Source: CAVSNH01 sp963729275 (GTDB taxonomy: Bacteria; Actinomycetota; Acidimicrobiia; Acidimicrobiales; RAAP-2). Taken from it: DNA of 64,000 bases. The stretch is from assembly GCA_963729275.1 (NCBI GenBank), contig CAVSNH010000007.1, forward strand, positions 62,001 through 126,000, read 5' to 3'. Position 1 is the stretch's first letter, and each line of letters opens with the position of its first letter. Below are positions 43,701 to 51,080 of the stretch, piece after piece. The translations under genes were made by a program, and so were the position numbers. The notes under the pieces are model-generated. The model ran no database searches, was not told where the DNA came from, and was given only the letters and a program-made list of their open reading frames with translations.

Positions 43701-43979
43701 CACGGCCGAGCCGGTCGGCAGGGCGCCCACGCTTCCGCTCAGGCGAACGCGGGGAGCGGGGGGCGAGGCGGCAGCCGAGGCGGCGGAGGTGCCAGAGGTG
43801 GCGGTGGCGGTGGTGGCAGTGGTGGCAGTGGTGGCACTGGTGGCCACAGCGGGTCCTCCCACCACCAGAGCGGCCGCCGTCGTGGCCAGAAGGGCACCCA
43901 GCCCACGCATCGCTCGACGATGACCAGGGCGTACGCCCGTCGTCCATCCCCATCCTGTCAGGGTTCCCTGACGGCTCAC
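40743..43979 (-). CDS. secreted sedolisin-type (S53) protease with IPT/TIG domains and 42-residue repeats
   Basis: A 1078-residue exported protein. Signal peptide: a basic N-region, then GALLATTAAALVVGG. Next come a pro-kumamolisin activation domain (about 60-215), an S53 catalytic domain (about 275-650), two IPT/TIG Ig-like domains (about 655-825), and six GYWLVASDGGIF-type repeats (831-1078). The S53 triad is Glu359 and Asp363 (EADFD) with Ser567 (GGTSGAAP); the oxyanion Asp is in ASGDSG, and the calcium site is the FHDVTSGNNN ... ATGWGSPN region. So it should be an active acid-type peptidase. GTG 43979 overlaps the rarA stop and has a strong GGAGG upstream; ATG 43910 directly before the hydrophobic core is possible. 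Confidence 0.88.
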   Translation of the reverse strand: MSRQGTLTGWGWTTGVRPGHRRAMRGLGALLATTAAALVVGGPAVATSATTATTATTATATSGTSAASAAASPPAPRVRLSGSVGALPTGSAVLGPADSQQPAGADVVLQPRDPAALQSFAAAVSTPGSPSYRDYLSTAAFRQEFGPRPQTVTAVRVWLAGSGLALGATSANGMIVPVSGTVGRLEQVFAVPLVRARLPGGRVARAVTADPEVPASLAPAVEGVVGLSTVVEAHPQLATDPLAPHPTTATGAVGPSAGSPAPSAQTATPGPHVGPSACPTAAAAAAAYSGWTADSLASAYGLSTLYGAGRVGAGQQVGIFELAPYVPSDIATYQACFGTSATVTNVNVDGGPSGGLIDEADFDIETVAGLAPSAAISVFSGPNTEQGALDTYTQMVDDPSVRVLSTSWGVCEPELDQTGRAAEEAIFEQAAAQGQTVLAASGDSGSSDCYDPAGTPPDESLQVDDPSDQPDVTGVGGTLLTSFTPDHPVESTWNSDGGASGGGNSTVFAAPSWQQIPAAQNPYTSYKCGPGHDVQCREVPDVAASADPSRGSIVYVGGTWRPLGGTSGAAPLWAALTADSNQGCAIGAGFLNTKLYPAGAGGSSPFHDVTSGNNNLFGHPQYPATTGYDLATGWGSPNAPDLLGVLTGAPAGCPSITNVDPSAGPAVGGTTVVITGSGFGSGAPTVSFGGAAAAVLSYSPTTITVTTPDVTTGRTVSVTVTTTGTAGGTSATVPASEYTFLSPHVTSVVPRKGRTAGGGLVTIRGTDFAGATSVRFGSVESPVFQVTASGSLMARVPAGPASGATVDVIVTNPNGQSPVVPADRYLYALPGYWLVASDGGIFNYGAAGFYQSAGGMHLNAPIVGMAATPDDRGYWLVASDGGIFSYGDAAFYGSMGGRPLNKPVVGMAATPDGGGYWLVASDGGIFSFGDATFYGSTGGMHLNRPVVGMAASPDGGGYWLVAADGGIFAYGDAAFFGSTGGMHLNRPVVGMAATPDGGGYWLVAADGGIFAYGDAAFFGSTGGKHLNQPVVGMASSLTGSGYWLVAADGGIFAYGDAAFFGSTGGIHLNQPVVGMAAT
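40746..41489 (-). repeat. six 126-bp (42-residue) tandem coding repeats
   Basis: Five complete units and a final 38-residue unit. Consensus starts GYWLVA(S/A)DGGIF and continues with YGDAAFYGSTGG, then MHLN-PVVGMAATPDGG. Units 4, 5 and 6 (towards the C-terminus) are nearly identical; unit 1 is most diverged. Likely a beta-rich, propeller-like surface module. Confidence 0.95.
43956..43973. promoter_or_regulatory. inverted repeat at the protease gene start
   Basis: TGTCAG-GGTTCC-CTGACG overlaps the first codons of the protease gene, just after the rarA stop. Within it GTCAGGG-AA-CCCTGAC is a 7-bp stem on the minus strand. It could be a hairpin (terminator or start-site structure) or a site of the same 18-bp design as at 4078-4137. 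Confidence 0.4.
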
Positions 43980-45283
43980 TCCCCCTCCTCCCCCGGGTGC
44001 TCCGTCCGTGACCGGGCCAGGCGCTCGGCCAACTCCCCCTCGTGGCCTCGGTCGCTCGGCTCGTAGTAGCGGTGGGCCGCCACTGACCCGGGACGGTACT
44101 CCTGATCGACCCAGGCTCCGGGAACGTCGTGTGGGTAGACGTAGCCCTCCCCGTGCCCGATGCGGGAGGCGCTGCGGTAGTGGGCGTCGCGGAGGTGCAC
44201 GGGAACCTCGCCCATCGGGCCCTCGGCCACGTCGTCCTTGGCCCGCGACAGCGCCACGGTCACCCGGTTGGACTTCGGAGCACAGGCCAAGTGCACGACG
44301 GCCTGGGCCAGGTTGAGCTGCGCCTCGGGCAGGCCCACGAACTCCACCGCCCGGGCGGCGGCGTCGGCCACCACCAGGGACATGGGGTCGGCCTCGCCCA
44401 CGTCCTCGCTGGCCAGGATGACCAACCGGCGGGCGATGAACCGGGCGTCCTCTCCGGCAGCCAGCATCCGGGCCAGCCAGTAGAGCCCGGCATCGGGGTC
44501 CGAGCCCCGGATCGACTTGATGAAGGCGCTGATCTGGTCGTAGTGCTCGCTCTCCCCGTAGTGGTGCAGCCGCGAGGCTCGGGCTCGCTCCACGTCCTCA
44601 CGTCCGATCGGGCGCGAGCCGGCCAAGGCCAGGGCCACCTCGAGGGTGCCGAGCGCGGCCCGGGCGTCGCCGTCGGCCAGCCCCACCAACGCGTCGACGG
44701 CGTCGGGCTCGGCCTCGGCCCCCTCTGCCGTCAACCCGCGCTGCACGACCACTTCGAGCTCCTCGGCCGACAACGGCTCGAGGCGCCAGAGAGTGGACCG
44801 CGACAGCAGGGGAGCATTGACCTCGAAGAACGGGTTCTCGGTGGTGGCTCCGATGAGCACCAACAGCCCCTCCTCGACCGAGGGCAGCAGCGCGTCCTGC
44901 TGGGCTTTGTTGAACCGGTGCACCTCGTCGAGGAACAGGATGGTGCCGCGTCCCTGCTCGCCGAGGAGGCGGCGGGCCGACTCGATGACCTCGCGCACGT
45001 CCTTCACCCCGGCGGACACGGCCGAGAGGGGCACGAACTGCTTGGCCGTGACGCCTGCGATCACGGTGGCCAACGTCGTCTTGCCGGTGCCGGGCGGTCC
45101 CCACAGGATGGCCGAGGTCAGCCGGTCGGACTCCACCAGGGCGCGCAAGGGCGCGCTCGGCCCCACCAGGTGTTGCTGGCCCACGATCTCGTCAAGGGTG
45201 CGGGGCCGGAGCCGGGCGGCCAGTGGCGCCCGTTGTGAGAGGCGCTCGGCGGCCGCCTCGGCGAAGAGGTCATCGGGGGCCAC
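43976..45283 (-). CDS. rarA: replication-associated recombination ATPase RarA (MgsA)
   Basis: Clamp-loader-like AAA+ ATPase acting at stalled replication forks. The 435-residue protein has RPRTLDEIVGQQHLVG, Walker A GPPGTGKTTLA, Walker B ILFLDEVHRFNKAQQDALLP, sensor 1 GATTENPFFEVN, a sensor-2 region, and the C-terminal tetramer domain with LHHYGESEHYDQISAFIKSIRGSDPDAGLYWLARML. GTG 45283 is 6 bases downstream of the aspS stop. Its last codons contain the ribosome-binding sequence of the next gene. Confidence 0.96.
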   Translation of the reverse strand: MAPDDLFAEAAAERLSQRAPLAARLRPRTLDEIVGQQHLVGPSAPLRALVESDRLTSAILWGPPGTGKTTLATVIAGVTAKQFVPLSAVSAGVKDVREVIESARRLLGEQGRGTILFLDEVHRFNKAQQDALLPSVEEGLLVLIGATTENPFFEVNAPLLSRSTLWRLEPLSAEELEVVVQRGLTAEGAEAEPDAVDALVGLADGDARAALGTLEVALALAGSRPIGREDVERARASRLHHYGESEHYDQISAFIKSIRGSDPDAGLYWLARMLAAGEDARFIARRLVILASEDVGEADPMSLVVADAAARAVEFVGLPEAQLNLAQAVVHLACAPKSNRVTVALSRAKDDVAEGPMGEVPVHLRDAHYRSASRIGHGEGYVYPHDVPGAWVDQEYRPGSVAAHRYYEPSDRGHEGELAERLARSRTEHPGEEGE

Positions 45284-45289
45284 TGCCCC

Positions 45290-47065
45290 CTAGCGCTCCT
45301 TGGTCTTCGGTAGCCCCTGGAGGCCAACGGCCTCCAGGGCGGCCGGCGCCAGCGGCGAGGGCGCCCCGGTCATCGGGTCCCAACCCGACTGGGTCTTGGG
45401 GAAGGCGATCACCTCTCGGATGCTGTCCTCACCGGCCAGGATCGCCACCAGCCGATCGAGGCCCACGGCAAAGCCGGCGTGGGGCGGGGCCCCGTAGCGG
45501 AAGGCGCCGAGGAGGAACCCGAAGCGCGTCTCGGCTGTCTCCTCGTCGAGGCCGAGAGCGGCGAACACCCGCCGCTGGATGTCGGCCCGATGGATTCGGA
45601 CGCTCCCCGAACCGAGCTCCCACCCGTTGAGCACGAGGTCATAGGCCTGCGAGCGCACCGCCGCCGGGTCCGATTCGAGCAGGTCGAGGTCGTCGGGGTG
45701 GGGCATGGTGAAGGGGTGGTGGGCGGCCACCGGATGCCCGGCTTCGTCGACCCCTTCGAACAGAGGAAAGTCGACCACCCAGACGAAACGATGCGGCCCT
45801 TCGCTGACCGGTCGCCCACCGAGCTCCACCCGGAGCTGACCGAGCACGCGGCAGGCGAGCTGGTGCTCGTCGGCCACGGCCAAGATGAGGTCGCCGGCCG
45901 CCGCTCTCGTGACCTCGAGGAATCCGGCCCGTTCCTCGTCACTCAGGAACTTGTCGATCGGGGACTCGAGCACACACCGTTTCTTCTCGTCACCATCGGG
46001 GCCGGGGACGACCCGGCACCAGGCCAACCCCTTGGCACCGAGGGCTTTGGACCGATCGACCAAGGCGTCGATGCGGGCCCGGCTGAGCGAGCTCCCGCCC
46101 TCGACGACGATGGCCTTCACCACCGGGGCCTGGAACGCCCGGAAGGCGGTGGCGGCGAACACCGAGCTGCAGTCGTAGAGCTCCATGCCGAAGCGCAGGT
46201 CGGGCTTGTCCGTTCCGTAGCGATCGAGCGCCTCGGCCCAGGTGAGCCGATCCACCCGGTCAGGTCGGCTGCCGGTCACCGCCTCGGTGGCCCCGAGCAC
46301 GGCCTCGCTCACGTACCCGAGCACGTCGTCCTGGCTCACGAAGGACGCTTCGAGGTCCAGCTGCGTGAACTCGAACTGCCGGTCGGCGCGGAGGTCCTCA
46401 TCCCGCATGCAACGGGCGATCTGGTAATAGCGATCGAGGCCGGCCACCATCAGGAGCTGCTTGGCCAACTGCGGGCTCTGAGGCAGGACATAGCCCGATC
46501 CGGGCGACATGCGGCTCGGCACGAGGAACTCGCGGGCCCCCTCCGGGGTCGGCGCCCACAAGAGCGGCGTCTCGACCTCGACAAAGCCTTGGGCGTCCAT
46601 GGCCCGGCGGATGGCCCGGTTGATCACCGACCGGAGGCGCAGGTTGGACTGCATCTGCGGCCGCCGGAGGTCGACGTAGCGGTACGTGAGACGAGTTACC
46701 TCGTCGACCTCCACCCGGTCGTCGACGGCAAACGGTGGTGGCTCGGCCGAGTTGAGCACGGTGACCGTGCAATCGGAGAGCTCGACCTCGCCGGTGGCGA
46801 GCTCGGGGTTGATGGTGCCCTCGGGACGCCTCCGCAACGTGCCCTCCACGGCGATCACGTACTCACTGCGCACGTCGACGGTGCCGTCCACGACGCACTG
46901 GACGACTCCCGAGTGGTCGCGCAGGTCGATGAAGGCCAGATGCTCTCCGTGCTCGCGGCGCTTGGCCACCCAACCGCAGACGCGGACCACCGAGCCGACG
47001 TCGTCGACCCGCAGCGCACCGCACAGATGGGTGCGCATCGAGGTGGGCTGTTGGGGCACGGTCAC
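45290..47065 (-). CDS. aspS: aspartyl-tRNA synthetase
   Basis: Class IIb synthetase of 591 residues, bacterial type with an inserted GAD domain. An OB-fold anticodon domain (CGWVAKRREHGEHLAFIDLRD) is followed by motif 2-type sequences (YYQIARCMRDEDLRADRQFEFTQLDLEASF) and the C-terminal motif 3 (GAPPHAGFAVGLDRLVAIL). GTG 47065 is preceded by AAAGGAA at a good distance. Whether it also charges tRNA-Asn cannot be told here. Confidence 0.96.
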   Translation of the reverse strand: MTVPQQPTSMRTHLCGALRVDDVGSVVRVCGWVAKRREHGEHLAFIDLRDHSGVVQCVVDGTVDVRSEYVIAVEGTLRRRPEGTINPELATGEVELSDCTVTVLNSAEPPPFAVDDRVEVDEVTRLTYRYVDLRRPQMQSNLRLRSVINRAIRRAMDAQGFVEVETPLLWAPTPEGAREFLVPSRMSPGSGYVLPQSPQLAKQLLMVAGLDRYYQIARCMRDEDLRADRQFEFTQLDLEASFVSQDDVLGYVSEAVLGATEAVTGSRPDRVDRLTWAEALDRYGTDKPDLRFGMELYDCSSVFAATAFRAFQAPVVKAIVVEGGSSLSRARIDALVDRSKALGAKGLAWCRVVPGPDGDEKKRCVLESPIDKFLSDEERAGFLEVTRAAAGDLILAVADEHQLACRVLGQLRVELGGRPVSEGPHRFVWVVDFPLFEGVDEAGHPVAAHHPFTMPHPDDLDLLESDPAAVRSQAYDLVLNGWELGSGSVRIHRADIQRRVFAALGLDEETAETRFGFLLGAFRYGAPPHAGFAVGLDRLVAILAGEDSIREVIAFPKTQSGWDPMTGAPSPLAPAALEAVGLQGLPKTKER

Positions 47066-47147
47066 GGTGTTCCTTTCGTCGACCGGCGGTCGCCCCCCGC
47101 CCCGTCAGCCGGGGCCGGTCGCACGCCCGTCACCGGGGCGCCGGTGA

Positions 47148-48422
47148 TCAGGTGTCGCGGGCCGCGTCCCGGACCGCGGTCACCACGTCGACCTGCGGCA
47201 CCGGCCACTGGCCGCCGTCGGTGCGCAGCGGCCGAACTGACACCGTACCCGCTGCCAGCTCGTCCGGCCCCACGATCACGGCCACTCGAGCACCCGAGCG
47301 GTCGGCCAGCTTGAGCTGGGCCTTCATCGAACGCTGGTCGTAGGCGCGCTCGGCGCGCAGCCCGGCCAAGCGGAGCTCGTCGACCAGGTCCCGGGCCCGC
47401 CACCCTCCGACCACGTCGACCACGAAAGCGTCGAGTTGCGGCGGCACGACGACGAAGACATCCTCGGCGTCACAGGCGAGGAGCAACCGTTCGATGCCGA
47501 TCCCGAAGCCGATCCCCGGGGTGGGCGGGCCGCCCAGCATCTCGACCAACCCGTCGTAGCGACCGCCGCCGCCGATGCCGTTCTGGGCGGCTTCGAGGGC
47601 GGACGACGAGAATTCGAAGGTGGTCCGCGTGTAGTAGTCGAACCCTCGCACCAGCCGGTGGTCGATGGTGGCGGGCACGCCGGCCGCCTCGAGGCCCTCT
47701 CTCACGCGCTCGAAGTGGGCTCGGCACGGCTCGCACAGCGCGTCGACGAGTGCGGGGGCGTCGGCGGTGGCGGCCAGACATTCCGGTCGCTTGCAGTCGA
47801 GCACCCGCAGAGGGTTGGCGCCGACGTGGCCGCGGTGTTCGGCGCAGAGCTCGCTGTCGTGGTCCTCGAGGTAGGCCCGGAGCCGGTCCAGGTAGGCAGG
47901 CCGGCACGCGCTGTCACCCATCGAGTTGATCCGGAGCTCGAAGTCGGCCAGGCCCAGCGAGCGGAAGAACCGGTCGGCGAGCACGATGACCTCCACGTCG
48001 AGGTCGGGGTCGGCGGGACCGAGGGCCTCGACCCCCAGCTGGTGGTGCTGGCGGTAACGGCCGGCCTGGGGGCGCTCGTAGCGGAAGGCGGGGGTCACGT
48101 ACCAGGCCTTCCAGGGCACCGGCGGGCGGTGTTGGACGAAGGCCCGCACCATGGGGGCCGTTCCCTCGGGCCGGAGGGCGAGCAACCGGCCGCCCCGGTC
48201 CTCGAACTCGTACATCTCCTTCCCCACCACCGCGCTGTCCTCGCCGATGCCCCGCCGGAACACGCGGGCGTCCTCAAACAGCGGGGTGTGGACCAGGCCG
48301 AAGTTGGCCAGCTCGGCCTGCGTGCAGAACCGGGCCACCAACTCCTGCCATCGCGCCGAGGCCGGCCAGAGCACGTCGTGGGTCCCGGTGGGGGCGCGCG
48401 CCACCACCGGTCGGTCGTCCAC
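47148..48422 (-). CDS. hisS: histidyl-tRNA synthetase
   Basis: Class II synthetase of 424 residues. Motifs: GTHDVLWP near the N-terminus, RPEGTAPMVRAFVQH, motif 2 FRYERPQAGRYRQHHQLGVEALG, the histidine-binding LVRGFDYYTRTTFEF and GGGRYDGLVEMLGG, and motif 3 GIGFGIGIERLLL, then the anticodon-binding domain. It starts 6 bases after the rel stop. Because it has the full catalytic signature and an anticodon domain, it is hisS rather than hisZ. Confidence 0.96.
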   Translation of the reverse strand: MDDRPVVARAPTGTHDVLWPASARWQELVARFCTQAELANFGLVHTPLFEDARVFRRGIGEDSAVVGKEMYEFEDRGGRLLALRPEGTAPMVRAFVQHRPPVPWKAWYVTPAFRYERPQAGRYRQHHQLGVEALGPADPDLDVEVIVLADRFFRSLGLADFELRINSMGDSACRPAYLDRLRAYLEDHDSELCAEHRGHVGANPLRVLDCKRPECLAATADAPALVDALCEPCRAHFERVREGLEAAGVPATIDHRLVRGFDYYTRTTFEFSSSALEAAQNGIGGGGRYDGLVEMLGGPPTPGIGFGIGIERLLLACDAEDVFVVVPPQLDAFVVDVVGGWRARDLVDELRLAGLRAERAYDQRSMKAQLKLADRSGARVAVIVGPDELAAGTVSVRPLRTDGGQWPVPQVDVVTAVRDAARDT

Positions 48423-48428
48423 CAGAAC

Positions 48429-51023
48429 TCAGTCCTTCTTGCCCGGGAGTATCCGGTAGACGTCGTAGACGGCGTCGAGATGACGAATCAGGTTGATCAC
48501 CGACTCGAGATGGGCCGGGTCGGCCAGCTCTACGTCGAAGCGCATGCGGCTGATGCGGTCGGAGTCCGTCTGGGTGTGAGCGCTCACGATGTTGAGGTGG
48601 TGCTCGGCGACCACCTTGGTCACGTCAGCCAACAGGCGCGACCGGTCGATGGCCACCACCTCGAGGGTGGCCACGAACACACCGGAAGAGCGATGGTCCC
48701 ACTCCACTTCGATGAGCCGCTCGCGGGACCGGCTGGCCAGCGAGGCGGCGTTGGCGCAGTCGGACCGGTGTACCGACACCCCGCGTCCCCGGGTGACGAA
48801 TCCGACGATCTCGTCCCCTGGCACGGGCGTACAGCAGCGCGAGAGGCGGACCATGAGGTCGTCGAGCCCCTCGACGTAGACACCGACGGCGGAGCCCCGT
48901 CCCGGCCGGGCCGGCGACGGCTGCTGGAGGGCGGTGACCGGCAGCTGGGCCTCGTAGGTGCCCCCCCGCAGCTCGCGGAGTAGCCGCTGGCAGACGGCCC
49001 GGGCCGAGACCCGGTTGTCCCCCACCGCCGCGTAGAGAGCGTCGAGGTCGGCGTAGTTCATGGTGGCGCACAGCGCTGTCAGTGCCCCGTCGGCGGCCAG
49101 CTTCTGGACGGGCAGGCCCTCGCGGCGCAGCTCCTTCACCAGTTCCTCGCGGCCCAGCTCGATGGCGTCCTCGCGTCGCTCCCGCGAGAACCATTGGCGG
49201 ATCTTCGTGCGGGCCCGCGACGAGGCGACCACCGAGAGCCAGTCGCGGGACGGACCGGCGGTCGGGGACTTGGAGGTGAAGATCTCGACCGTGTCGGCCG
49301 TGTTGAGCGTGGTCTCGAGCGGGACGAGGCGCCCGTTGACCTTGGCCCCGATGCAACGGTGGCCGACCTCGGTGTGGATGGCGTAGGCGAAGTCGACCGG
49401 CGTGGCATTGGCGGTCAGGGCGATGACCTTGCCCTTCGGGGTGAAGACGTAGACCTCGTCCTCCTCGAGGTCGAGCTTGAGCGCCTCGAGGAACTCGATG
49501 GGGTCGGTCGTCTCGTTCTGGAAGTCGACGATGCGCTGCATCCACTCGATCTCGGCCGTCGTCGACGACGTCTCCTTGGCCAGGGCCAGCTGGGCCGCCT
49601 TCTTGTCGCGGTCGATCACGTCGCCCGGCTCGCCCGAGGCGGCAGCCGTCGCCTTCTTGCGTCCCGAGGTGGCCGCCGGGGTGGCGCCGGCCGGCGTGCC
49701 GTTGGTCTCGGCGGGGCGCGATGCGGCTCGGCCCTTCGGGGAGGTGCCGGTGCCGGTGCCGGTGGACCTGCCGGTGGCGGTGGACCGGGAGGAGCCGGCC
49801 GGCTTGGTCGCCCGCGTGCGCCGCTCGGCCGTACCGGTCTTCTGGGACTTGGCGGTTGTCGGGCGCTCCGACGCTGCCGGGTTTTCCTTGTAGCCCCAGT
49901 GAGCGGCGATGCCGTACTCGGCCCGGCGGTGCATCTCGTGGGTTCGGATCTGGACCTCGATGGGGTCGCCGTCGAGCCCGATCACCGTCGTGTGCAGCGA
50001 CTGGTAGAGGTTGAACTTCGGGGAGTTGATGTAGTCCTTGAACCGGCCCTGCACCGGAGGCCAGATGGCGTGGATGGAGCCGAGGGCGGCCCAGCAGTCC
50101 TTCTCGGATTCCACGATCACCCGGATGCCGACCAGGTCGTAGAGGTCGTCGAACTCCTTGCCCCGGACCACCATCTTCTCGTAGATGCTCCAGAGGTGCT
50201 TCGGACGCCCGGTCACCTCGGCGTCGATCCCCGAGGCCGACAGGCGGTCGCGCAGTGCCACCAACACCCGGGCCAGGTAGTCGTCCCGCAACGGGGCCCG
50301 GCTGGCCACCATCTGCTCGATCTCGGCGTAGCGCTTGGGATGGAGTGTGGCGAAGGCGAGGTCTTCGAGCTGCCACTTGATCTCCTGGATGCCGAGCCGA
50401 TGGGCCAGGGGCGCATAGATGTCCAGGGTCTGTTGGGCCGTCCGCCGTTGCTTCCACTCGGGCATCACGGCCAGGGTGCGCATGTTGTGCAGGCGGTCGG
50501 CGAGCTTGATGATGAGCACCCGCCAGTCGTCGGCCATGGCCACGAGCATCTTGCGCACGGTGGCAGCCTGCTGGGCTTCCTTCGAGTCGAACTGGAGCCG
50601 GTCCAGCTTGGTCACGCCCTCGACGATGAGAGCCACGGCCGCTCCGAAATCGCGTTCGATGTCCTCGGTGGTGATCCCGGTGTCCTCTACGGCGTCGTGC
50701 AGAAGGGCGGCCGCCACCGTCTGGGCGTCGAGCCCGAGGTCGGCCACGACGCCGGACACGGCGATGGGATGGGTGATGTAGGGCTCGCCGGAGCGCCGCC
50801 GTTGGCCGGCGTGGGCGACGCTCGCCGTCTCGGCGGCCCGCACGATGATGGCCGTGTCGCTCTCAGGGTGGCGGCGCAGGAACGACTCGATGACCGGGCG
50901 GAGAAGCGTGGCCTCGGACTCGGGGAGCTTCGTTCCGCGCAGGAAGTCGTCGTCTTCCGAGCTCGTCCCCCCGGTGGGGACCGGTGTGGCCAGCGCCATC
51001 CCTGCCAGGCTACTTGTCGGCAT
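48429..51023 (-). CDS. rel: bifunctional (p)ppGpp synthetase/hydrolase
   Basis: Stringent-response enzyme, 864 residues. In order: HD hydrolase domain (HAGQRRRSGEPYITHPIAV, LLHDAVEDTG, IKLADRLHNMRTL), synthetase domain (GRPKHLWSIYEKMV, DLVGIRVIVESEKDCW, YQSLHTTVIG, HEMHRRAEYGIAAHWGYKE), TGS domain (VYVFTPKGKVIALTANATPVDFAYAIHTEVGH), helical/zinc-finger region and a C-terminal ACT domain. Between synthetase and TGS there is an unusual insert of about 105 residues (381-488) rich in Thr, Ser, Ala, Lys and Arg, where other Rel proteins have about 20. Start ATG 51023 or 50999. Confidence 0.96.
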   Translation of the reverse strand: MPTSSLAGMALATPVPTGGTSSEDDDFLRGTKLPESEATLLRPVIESFLRRHPESDTAIIVRAAETASVAHAGQRRRSGEPYITHPIAVSGVVADLGLDAQTVAAALLHDAVEDTGITTEDIERDFGAAVALIVEGVTKLDRLQFDSKEAQQAATVRKMLVAMADDWRVLIIKLADRLHNMRTLAVMPEWKQRRTAQQTLDIYAPLAHRLGIQEIKWQLEDLAFATLHPKRYAEIEQMVASRAPLRDDYLARVLVALRDRLSASGIDAEVTGRPKHLWSIYEKMVVRGKEFDDLYDLVGIRVIVESEKDCWAALGSIHAIWPPVQGRFKDYINSPKFNLYQSLHTTVIGLDGDPIEVQIRTHEMHRRAEYGIAAHWGYKENPAASERPTTAKSQKTGTAERRTRATKPAGSSRSTATGRSTGTGTGTSPKGRAASRPAETNGTPAGATPAATSGRKKATAAASGEPGDVIDRDKKAAQLALAKETSSTTAEIEWMQRIVDFQNETTDPIEFLEALKLDLEEDEVYVFTPKGKVIALTANATPVDFAYAIHTEVGHRCIGAKVNGRLVPLETTLNTADTVEIFTSKSPTAGPSRDWLSVVASSRARTKIRQWFSRERREDAIELGREELVKELRREGLPVQKLAADGALTALCATMNYADLDALYAAVGDNRVSARAVCQRLLRELRGGTYEAQLPVTALQQPSPARPGRGSAVGVYVEGLDDLMVRLSRCCTPVPGDEIVGFVTRGRGVSVHRSDCANAASLASRSRERLIEVEWDHRSSGVFVATLEVVAIDRSRLLADVTKVVAEHHLNIVSAHTQTDSDRISRMRFDVELADPAHLESVINLIRHLDAVYDVYRILPGKKD

Positions 51024-51080
51024 CCTCGAGCCGGTAGCTGTTGGTCGGCCACGGGGTGGCGCCGAGCTGGACGATCGCGG

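Noticed and set aside
48625..50457. 610-codon second minus-strand frame within rel
   Set aside because: Arg/Pro/Gly-rich product, out of frame with Rel, no recognisable fold.
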